Below are positions 1 to 5,765 of a stretch of DNA of 5,765 nt, one piece after another. Location: the NCBI GenBank assembly GCA_041846495.1, contig JBGZEX010000055.1:1-5765 (forward strand), written 5' to 3'. The position numbers were made by a program, and so were the translations under genes. The stretch is from JBGZEX01 sp041846495. GTDB taxonomy: Bacteria; Bacteroidota; Bacteroidia; Bacteroidales; Marinifilaceae. How positions within the stretch are numbered: position 1 is the stretch's first letter; every line of letters starts with the position of its first letter. A model generated the notes under the pieces. It was not told the DNA's origin. It worked only from the letters and a program-made list of their open reading frames with translations, and did not search any database.

Positions 1-2274
1 CGGGGAAATCGCTTTGTGAATGCTGCGGCTGCGGAAACCGAGATCTTCAGTGCGGAGGAATGGAACTCCATGTCCGAGCGCCGGCGGTATGAAATTTTGT
101 TGAATTACCGCATCGCTTATATCGCCGATACCTTGGTGAACTGGTGTCCGGCCTTGGGAACGGTTTTGGCCAACGATGAGGTGAAGGACGGGCTTTCGGT
201 AAGAGGCGGGCATCCCGTGGAGCAGAAAAAGATGAAGCAGTGGTTTTTGAGGGTTTCGGCTTATGCGGAGCGATTGCTGGAAGGCCTGGAAAATCTGGAT
301 TGGGCGGATTCGCTCAAGGATATTCAGAGAAATTGGATAGGTATGTCAAAGGGGGCGGAAATTCGTTTCGGGATAAAAGGAAGCCGAGACTTTATCGATG
401 TATTTACAACCCGTCCGGATACGATTTTCGGCTCTACTTTTATGGTTATAGCTCCCGAAAGCGAATATGCGGAACGGCTTGTAAAGCCCGGATACGAGAA
501 AGAGGTGGCGGAATATTTGGAATATGTGAAGAAAAGGACGGAAAGAGAACGGCAGTCCGAAGTGAGAAAAGTGACCGGAGTATTTACCGGCACTTATGCC
601 GTCAATCCTTTCAGCGGAGCGGAGATACCCGTATGGATTAGCGAATACGTGCTTTCCGGGTACGGAACGGGGGCTATTATGGCCGTACCCGCTCATGATA
701 CGAGGGACTATGCGTTTGCCCGTAAATTCGATTTGCCCGTAATCCCCGTTATCGATAGCGGGGAAGGGACGGATGTGAGCGAATCTTCCTACGATGCCAA
801 ATCCGGGAAAATGGTGAATAGCGGTATGCTCGACGGTATGGAAGTACAAGAAGCCATAACTTATGTTATCGAAGAGGTGGAAAAAAGAGGTATCGGTTGC
901 GGAAGAACGAATTACAGATTGAGGGATGCGATTTTTTCCCGTCAAAGATATTGGGGGGAACCTTTTCCCGTTTACTATAAAGAAGGACTTCCTTACCTTA
1001 TTCTGGACGAGGAACTGCCTTTGAGATTGCCGGATATAGACGAATATAAACCTACGGAAACCGGAGAACCTCCTTTGGGAAGAGCCGAAGCCTGGGTGAC
1101 TCGGGAGGGGTATCCCATAGAATTGAGTACGATGCCGGGTTTTGCCGGCTCTTCGGCTTATTATCTCCGATATATGGATCCCCGTAATACGGAAGCTCTT
1201 GTAGGAAGAGAAGCCAATGCTTATTGGAAGGACGTGGATTTGTATATGGGAGGAGCGGAGCATGCCACGGGACATTTGATTTATTCCCGTTTCTGGAATA
1301 TGTTTTTGTACGATATAGGTCTCGTATGCAGAGAAGAGCCTTATCGGAAATTGATAAATCAGGGCATGATACAGGGACGTTCGAATTTCGTATATCGGAT
1401 TCAAGGGACGAATACCTTCGTATCCTGCGGATTGAAAGAGCGTTATGAAACGACGCCTATTCATGTGGATGTGAATATCGTACATAACGATATATTGGAC
1501 ATAGAGGCATTCAGACTTTGGATGCCCGATTATAAGGATGCCGAATTTATATTGGAAGAAGGGAGATATGTTTGCGGGTGGGCCGTGGAAAAAATGTCGA
1601 AATCCATGTTCAATGTGGTAAATCCGGATCATATAATAGCCGAATACGGAGCGGATACTCTGAGACTTTACGAAATGTTTTTAGGACCTCTTGAAGCTCA
1701 TAAACCCTGGGATACCCAGGGTATAGACGGAGTATATAAGTTCCTTCGCAAATTTTGGAATCTTTTCTTTAAAGGAAATGAATTTTCGCTGAGCGAAGCC
1801 GAACCTTCGAAAGAAGAACTTAAAATATTGCATAAAACGATAAAGAAAATAGAGTTCGATGTAGAGAATTTTTCTTTCAATACTTCTATTCCGGCATTTA
1901 TGATATGTACCAATGAGTTGATTGCATTGAAGTCCGATAAACGAGCCGTATTGGAGCCGTTGATAATTTTGATTTCTCCTTATGCCCCTCATATGGCCGA
2001 GGAATTATGGCATTTGTCGGGACATCGGAGAAGCGTGACTTACGAGAAATTTCCGGCTTGGAATGAGGAGTATATCCGGGAAGAAGTTTTCGAATATCCG
2101 GTATCTTTCAACGGAAAAATGCGGTTTAAATTGAAATTGAATGCGAATGCGAGTAGGGAAGAGGCGGAAAAAGCGGTTTTGCAGGCACCGGAAGCTTCCC
2201 GATGGATGGAAGGTGTGACGGTAAAGAAAATCGTTTTCGTACCTAAGAAGATAATCAATGTGGTTGTCGGATGA
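1..2274 (+). CDS. leuS: Leucyl-tRNA synthetase, 3' part (5'-truncated by window edge)
   Basis: Class I aminoacyl-tRNA synthetase that charges tRNA-Leu with leucine in the cytoplasm and hydrolyses mischarged tRNA. The frame is open from base 1, so the in-frame GTG at 16 is not the true start; 757 codons are present. Bacteroidetes LeuRS is, from memory, about 920-945 residues, so roughly 170-190 N-terminal residues, including the HIGH motif, lie outside. Visible in order: the NWCPALGTVLANDEV segment (139-183); the CP1 editing domain with threonine-rich TTRPDTIFG (406-432) and GTGAIMAVPAHDTRDYAFA (664-720), whose HDTRD contains the conserved editing aspartate; the catalytic-core return SRQRYWGEPFPVYY (937-978); GGAEHATGHLIYSRFW (about 1249-1296); KMSKS (1591-1605), the ATP-binding loop; a helical anticodon-binding domain from about 1702; and a C-terminal tRNA-binding domain from about 2090. 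Editing and KMSKS motifs are intact, so the enzyme looks functional. It ends at TGA 2272-2274. Identity is very secure. Confidence 0.97.
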   Translation, partial: RGNRFVNAAAAETEIFSAEEWNSMSERRRYEILLNYRIAYIADTLVNWCPALGTVLANDEVKDGLSVRGGHPVEQKKMKQWFLRVSAYAERLLEGLENLDWADSLKDIQRNWIGMSKGAEIRFGIKGSRDFIDVFTTRPDTIFGSTFMVIAPESEYAERLVKPGYEKEVAEYLEYVKKRTERERQSEVRKVTGVFTGTYAVNPFSGAEIPVWISEYVLSGYGTGAIMAVPAHDTRDYAFARKFDLPVIPVIDSGEGTDVSESSYDAKSGKMVNSGMLDGMEVQEAITYVIEEVEKRGIGCGRTNYRLRDAIFSRQRYWGEPFPVYYKEGLPYLILDEELPLRLPDIDEYKPTETGEPPLGRAEAWVTREGYPIELSTMPGFAGSSAYYLRYMDPRNTEALVGREANAYWKDVDLYMGGAEHATGHLIYSRFWNMFLYDIGLVCREEPYRKLINQGMIQGRSNFVYRIQGTNTFVSCGLKERYETTPIHVDVNIVHNDILDIEAFRLWMPDYKDAEFILEEGRYVCGWAVEKMSKSMFNVVNPDHIIAEYGADTLRLYEMFLGPLEAHKPWDTQGIDGVYKFLRKFWNLFFKGNEFSLSEAEPSKEELKILHKTIKKIEFDVENFSFNTSIPAFMICTNELIALKSDKRAVLEPLIILISPYAPHMAEELWHLSGHRRSVTYEKFPAWNEEYIREEVFEYPVSFNGKMRFKLKLNANASREEAEKAVLQAPEASRWMEGVTVKKIVFVPKKIINVVVG

Positions 2275-2454
2275 TTTTATAAGACATATAATCATAAATA
2301 ATATCTAATAAATTATTAAAAACCGCAATCGGATAATATTTTTTCCAAATAAATTCACCCGATTTCCGGATATATGTGTACTCTTTGGTAGAGAGTAGAA
2401 TTTAAATGGGGAGGATATACGATTCCCTTTTGCATAACCAAAAACCGATAAATT
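2275..2454. other. AT-rich intergenic region between leuS and the ABC operon
   Basis: This 180-bp gap holds no gene I can support. It is strongly AT-rich in its first half, including a 13-bp AT-only palindrome (TAATAA-A-TTATTA, 2306-2318). No GC-rich stem followed by a T-run is seen; the nearest thing is CCG-CAAT-CGG (2323-2332) followed by an AT-rich stretch ending in six T's (2339-2344), too short a stem to call a terminator. The second half (about 2345-2454) has higher GC and contains a perfect 6-bp hairpin and an 18-codon mini-ORF overlapping the next start. A promoter for the downstream pair most likely lies here, because the gap is long compared with the 8-base gap inside the operon. 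No clean Bacteroidetes promoter (TTG, then TAnnTTTG) can be placed. Confidence 0.7.
2379..2397 (+). promoter_or_regulatory. Small inverted repeat in the leader of the ABC operon
   Basis: TACTCT (2379-2384) and AGAGTA (2392-2397) are perfect inverted repeats around a 7-base loop (TTGGTAG). They sit 57 bases before the ATPase start codon. The 6-bp stem could be an operator half-site pair or an RNA hairpin in the 5' leader. It is not followed by a T-run, so an intrinsic terminator is unlikely. The left arm and loop also contain TACTCTTTG, which resembles the Bacteroidetes -7 element TAnnTTTG but with one extra spacer base and no TTG at the -33 distance. A stem this short can occur by chance, so the functional call is weak. 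Confidence 0.2.
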
Positions 2455-3381
2455 ATGAGTGAATCAATCGTAAAGGTGGAAAATCTTTCTCATCGCTATA
2501 ATATTCAATGGGCGGTGCGGGATATAAATTTTGAGATTCGAAAAGAGGGCGTTTACGGACTTCTCGGAGCCAATGGAGCAGGGAAGTCGACTATTATGAA
2601 TATCATGTGCGGAGTACTTCGCCAAAGTCACGGCAATGTTTATATCGACGGAATAAATATGAGTGAAAACTCGGTGGAAGCAAAGAAGCGTATCGGTTTT
2701 CTTCCGCAGCAAGCACCTCTTCATCCCGATCTTACGGTCGAAGAATATCTCCGGCATGCAGCGGCTATGCGATTGGTTCCGGACTCGGTCATACCCAAGA
2801 CGGTGGATGCGGCTATGGAGAAATGCCGGGTTACGCATTTTCGTAAACGATTGATACGAAATCTTTCCGGAGGATATCAGCAACGGGTCGGTATAGCTCA
2901 AGCCATCGTACATAATCCGAAATTCATCGTCCTCGACGAACCTACCAACGGATTGGATCCCAATCAGATACTGGAAGTTAGAAAATTGATTAAGGAAATA
3001 GCCGAGGAGCATATGGTGCTGCTGTCTACCCATATACTTCAGGAAGTACAGGCGACCTGCGATCACATATGGATGATTAACGAAGGCGTTCAGGTATTTT
3101 CCGGAACGGTGAACGAATTCGATAATTATATAATACCCAATTCTCTTATCGTATCGCTAATGGATCCGCCTGTAATCGATGAATTGCGAGGAATATACGG
3201 TGTAGAAGGCGTAGAGGATATAGGAGATAAGTCTTTTAGAGTGCGGTTTAAGGATGCGGATGAAGCGATTGACGGAATCGTACATAAGAGTGTGGAAAAA
3301 GAATGGCGTTTGAGGGAAATCCGGATCGAAAAAATATCGATGGATTCCGTATTTGCCGAATTGTCCAGAACTAAAAATTAA
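2455..3381 (+). CDS. ABC transporter ATP-binding protein, GldA-like
   Basis: Cytoplasmic ATPase subunit of an ABC-2 type transporter, 308 residues, the usual size for a single-domain subunit with a short C-terminal extension. All nucleotide-binding motifs are present: A-loop tyrosine Y15, Walker A GANGAGKST (38-46), Q-loop glutamine near Q85/Q86 (FLPQQ), ABC signature LSGGYQQR (137-144), Walker B FIVLDEP with D161 and catalytic E162, D-loop NGLD (165-168), and switch histidine H193 (STHILQE). Residues about 225-308 form a divergent C-terminal region of the kind seen after many ABC-2 ATPase domains. The ATG at 2455 is chosen because the N-terminal beta-strand (IVKVENLSHRY) begins right after it; no Shine-Dalgarno is visible. 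The next gene, 8 bases downstream, supplies the membrane part. It resembles GldA of the Flavobacterium gliding-associated ABC complex, but motility cannot be inferred, so no symbol is assigned. ABC ATPase identity is certain; the GldA-like subtype rests mainly on the partner. Confidence 0.93.
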   Translation: MSESIVKVENLSHRYNIQWAVRDINFEIRKEGVYGLLGANGAGKSTIMNIMCGVLRQSHGNVYIDGINMSENSVEAKKRIGFLPQQAPLHPDLTVEEYLRHAAAMRLVPDSVIPKTVDAAMEKCRVTHFRKRLIRNLSGGYQQRVGIAQAIVHNPKFIVLDEPTNGLDPNQILEVRKLIKEIAEEHMVLLSTHILQEVQATCDHIWMINEGVQVFSGTVNEFDNYIIPNSLIVSLMDPPVIDELRGIYGVEGVEDIGDKSFRVRFKDADEAIDGIVHKSVEKEWRLREIRIEKISMDSVFAELSRTKN

Positions 3382-3389
3382 AAAAGACT

Positions 3390-5750
3390 ATGAAAACAAT
3401 TTGTAAATTAGCAAAAGCCGAACTTCAATACTTATTTTATTCTCCCATAGCCTGGTTGATTTTTGTCATTTTTTCTTTTCAGGCCGCATTGATATATTGC
3501 GATGTATTCGAAGGTTTTATATTCAGTAAAAATTTGGGCTATAGATTATCGAATCTCACTTTGGCGAATTTCTCCGGATGGTCGGGATTATTTTCCGGCG
3601 TTCAGGAATATCTTTATTTGTATATTCCTTTGCTTACTATGGGAATTATAAGCAGGGAGTTGAGCAGCGGTTCCATTAAACTACTGTATTCTTCGCCGAT
3701 AAGCAATACCCAGATTATTCTCGGGAAATATTTGGCTTTGGTCGTTTATTGTCTTGCGATTATCGGAATATTGGGAATTTTTGCCGTATTTTCCATGTTT
3801 TCCATTGTACATGTGGATATTCCGGTAATTCTTTCCGGATTATTGGGCCTTTTTTTGTTGATTCTTGCCTATGCGGCCATAGGACTTTTTATGTCGAGCC
3901 TTACATCCTATCAGGTTGTGGCGGCTATCGGGACCATTGCCGTATTGGCCGTTATGAATTATGTAAAAGGAATAGGGCAGGAGATGGAATTCGTACGGGA
4001 TATTACGTATTGGTTGTCTATAACGGGTAGAAGCGAGACTTTTGTAGGAGGATTGATATCGTCGGAAGATATTATTTACTTTTTAGCGATTATCGTATTG
4101 TTCCTCGGTTTTGCCGTCGTTCGTTTGAAAGGCAGAAGACAACAACAACGCTGGTATGTAGTGGTCGGAAAATTCGGACTCCTTTTTATAATTGTAGCAT
4201 CGCTGGGTTATTTCACTTCTTTGCCTCGATTTAAATGTTATTACGATGCGACGCGTACCAAACAAAATACGTTGACGGAAAACAGTCAGAAAGTGATAGA
4301 AAAACTTAAAGGAGGGTTGACTATTACAACGTATAATAATTTATTGGATGAAAATTTTTGGTACGGTTTGCCCCGTTCTATAAAATCCGATATGGAACGG
4401 TTTACCCAATATCTTCGATTTAAACCGGAGATTAAGTTGAAATACGTGAATTATTATCATCGTGCGAAAAACGAATATCTGGAGGAAGTTTATCCGGGCC
4501 TTAGCGATAAGGAACTTATCGATACACTTTGCAAATTGAATAAATGGAAGTTTAAAATTTTACCTCCGGAAAAAATTGCACGGGATGTGGATTTGGAGCC
4601 GGAAGATTATTCTTTTGTTCGACTTATAGAACGGGAAAGCGGCGAGAAGACTTTTTTGAGAATTTACGACGATATGATGCGTTTCCCCGGGGAAACCGAA
4701 ATTACGGCGGCTCTTAAGCGTCTTACAATGGAGATGTTGCCTACGGTGGGTTTCGTTACCGGACATAAGGAGAGAAGTTGTTACGATGCGGCCGATCGGG
4801 GCTATAAAACTTTTGCCCAGGAAAAACATTTCCGGTATTCCCTTATTAATCAGGGATTCGATTTCATGAATATAGATATGGAAAATGAGGTTCCGGAAGA
4901 AATCAGGATGTTGGTTATTGCTGAACCGAGGGAGGCATTCAGTGAAAAAGCCATGGAAAATCTGAATCGCTATATCGAACGGGGAGATAATTTAATGATT
5001 CTCGGAGAACCCGGAAGACAGGAGTTTATAAACCCCATTACCGAGAAATTCGGAGTAGCGATGTTGCCGGGCATTATCGTAAAGCCGGGACGTATCATTA
5101 AACAACAAGAGAGAGTGACTTTTTCCACGATAGGGGGTAAAACCGTGGATACGATACCGCCGGTTATGATATCTCCCGAACTTTTGACGATGAAACCTAC
5201 GAAAAAAGGGACGGAGTGGTCTTATCATCTCAAAGGAATGGAGCGCTATCGTTCCGTACTCGCAGCTCCCGGTTGCTGTGCTTTGGATATCGATACGGCT
5301 CGAGGTTTTAAGGTCGTTCCTCTATTCGTATGCGATACTTCGTGGGTGGAAGTCGAGACATCGAATTTCGTTGACGATTCCGTATATATGAACCCCAAGG
5401 TCGGGGAAAAACTCGGAAATTATATGGTTGTAGCCGCTTTATCCCGGAATATCGGAGATAAGGAACAGAGAATCGTCATATCCGGAGATGCGGATTGTAT
5501 GAGTAATGGGGAATTGGGAAGAGGTCGCACCGGAATACCGGCTTCCAACTACTCCCTTATCAACGCCTCATTCTTCTGGCTGTCGAACGAGGAAGTGCCC
5601 ATAGACGTAAGGCGTCCTACTCCGCCCGACCGGGATATACGCATAGGTCAATCGGGTTGGGGCTATGCCGAATTCTTCCTGCGCTGGCTTTTCCCCATCC
5701 TTCTGCTCGGTACGGGTCTATTGATATGGATACGCCGCAGAGGCAGGTAA
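3390..5750 (+). CDS. Fused ABC-2 permease (GldF-like) and GldG-like auxiliary protein
   Basis: Inner-membrane protein of 786 residues, the membrane partner of the ATPase just upstream. Residues 1-245 form a GldF-like ABC-2 permease with six hydrophobic segments (about 20-37, 68-88, 110-137, 145-170, 176-192, 229-245) and the family motif after segment 2 (SRELSSGSIKLLYSSPIS, 88-105, then GK at 112-113). A basic linker (RLKGRRQQQR, 245-254) precedes a seventh segment (256-279), which opens the GldG-like half. Residues about 280-757 are a large soluble, probably periplasmic region with marks of the ABC auxiliary/GldG family: TRTKQNTLTENSQKVIEKL-type entry motif just after the membrane, VGFVTGHKE (about 453-461), LNRYIERGDNLMILGEP, and ISGDADCMSN (697-706). 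A final segment (about 759-781) ends in IRRRGR, which would place the tail in the cytoplasm. In Flavobacterium GldF and GldG are separate proteins of about 240 and 560 residues, matching the two halves. The start ATG follows the ATPase stop by 8 bases (AAAAGACT), with no clear Shine-Dalgarno. Substrate unknown. Confidence 0.9.
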   Translation: MKTICKLAKAELQYLFYSPIAWLIFVIFSFQAALIYCDVFEGFIFSKNLGYRLSNLTLANFSGWSGLFSGVQEYLYLYIPLLTMGIISRELSSGSIKLLYSSPISNTQIILGKYLALVVYCLAIIGILGIFAVFSMFSIVHVDIPVILSGLLGLFLLILAYAAIGLFMSSLTSYQVVAAIGTIAVLAVMNYVKGIGQEMEFVRDITYWLSITGRSETFVGGLISSEDIIYFLAIIVLFLGFAVVRLKGRRQQQRWYVVVGKFGLLFIIVASLGYFTSLPRFKCYYDATRTKQNTLTENSQKVIEKLKGGLTITTYNNLLDENFWYGLPRSIKSDMERFTQYLRFKPEIKLKYVNYYHRAKNEYLEEVYPGLSDKELIDTLCKLNKWKFKILPPEKIARDVDLEPEDYSFVRLIERESGEKTFLRIYDDMMRFPGETEITAALKRLTMEMLPTVGFVTGHKERSCYDAADRGYKTFAQEKHFRYSLINQGFDFMNIDMENEVPEEIRMLVIAEPREAFSEKAMENLNRYIERGDNLMILGEPGRQEFINPITEKFGVAMLPGIIVKPGRIIKQQERVTFSTIGGKTVDTIPPVMISPELLTMKPTKKGTEWSYHLKGMERYRSVLAAPGCCALDIDTARGFKVVPLFVCDTSWVEVETSNFVDDSVYMNPKVGEKLGNYMVVAALSRNIGDKEQRIVISGDADCMSNGELGRGRTGIPASNYSLINASFFWLSNEEVPIDVRRPTPPDRDIRIGQSGWGYAEFFLRWLFPILLLGTGLLIWIRRRGR

Positions 5751-5765
5751 CGACCGTTTAATCTA

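Noticed and set aside
16..18. GTG as a start codon for leuS
   Set aside because: The same frame is open to base 1 and the residues before the GTG continue the LeuRS sequence; the catalytic N-terminus must lie upstream.
1224..1448. 74-codon plus-strand frame inside leuS
   Set aside because: Out-of-frame overlap with conserved leuS catalytic sequence and no recognisable product.
346..1632. 428-codon open frame on the minus strand, antisense to leuS
   Set aside because: It lies wholly opposite strongly conserved leuS motifs, its translation is low-complexity (many His, Arg, Phe, Ile) with no recognisable domain, and long antisense frames arise easily from the codon bias of the real gene.
2316..2344. 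TTA (2316) plus TATTTTTT (2337-2344) as a promoter pair
   Set aside because: The spacing is plausible, but both elements lack their defining G and the region is so AT-rich that such matches are expected by chance.
2323..2344. CCG-CAAT-CGG followed by an AT-rich stretch and six T's as the leuS terminator
   Set aside because: The stem is only three base pairs and is separated from the T-run by several bases, well below what an intrinsic terminator needs.
2379..2387. TACTCTTTG as a Bacteroidetes -7 promoter element
   Set aside because: The spacer between TA and TTTG is three bases, not two, and no TTG is present at the expected -33 distance.
2464..3066. 200-codon minus-strand frame opposite the ATPase gene
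   Set aside because: Shadow of the conserved ATPase frame; the translation has no recognisable domain.
3381..3389. Shine-Dalgarno for the permease-auxiliary gene
   Set aside because: The gap is A-rich (AAAAGACT) with no GGAG-like core; translation probably relies on the A-rich context or coupling to the ATPase gene.

Overview
The window reads as a piece of a Bacteroidetes (probably Bacteroidales) chromosome. Three things point there. The leucyl-tRNA synthetase has the lineage's characteristic insertions and lacks the zinc-knuckle cysteines found in proteobacterial LeuRS. The other two genes are a GldA-like ATPase and a GldF/GldG-like membrane protein, families typical of this phylum. The start codons follow A-rich leaders with no convincing Shine-Dalgarno sequence, as is usual in Bacteroidetes. 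Genus and species cannot be read from the sequence.

Layout, all genes on the + strand: (1) 1-2274 is the 3' part of leuS, cut by the left window edge. The N-terminal catalytic segment with the HIGH motif lies outside, while the editing domain, KMSKS loop, anticodon-binding domain and C-terminal domain are inside. (2) 2275-2454 is a 180-bp AT-rich intergenic stretch that presumably carries the end of the leuS transcript and the promoter/leader of the next unit. It contains a small perfect hairpin and an 18-codon mini-ORF whose stop overlaps the next start, but no clear terminator or consensus promoter. (3) 2455-3381 is a complete ABC-transporter ATPase. (4) 3390-5750 is a complete 786-residue protein that joins an ABC-2 type permease (GldF-like) to a GldG-like extracytoplasmic auxiliary domain. 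Only 15 bases follow it.

Genes 3 and 4 are separated by 8 bases and almost certainly form a two-gene operon encoding one ABC complex: a cytoplasmic ATPase driving a membrane protein that carries its own large periplasmic domain. The set resembles the GldA-GldF-GldG complex first linked to gliding in Flavobacterium, but related sets occur in Bacteroidetes not known to glide, so the substrate and role here are open. leuS is a housekeeping neighbour with no evident functional link.

I found no mobile element, CRISPR array, RNA gene or clearly new system. The most notable points are the permease-auxiliary fusion, a sharp change in composition and codon use over the last ~230 bp of that gene, and the unexplained leader upstream of the ATPase gene.
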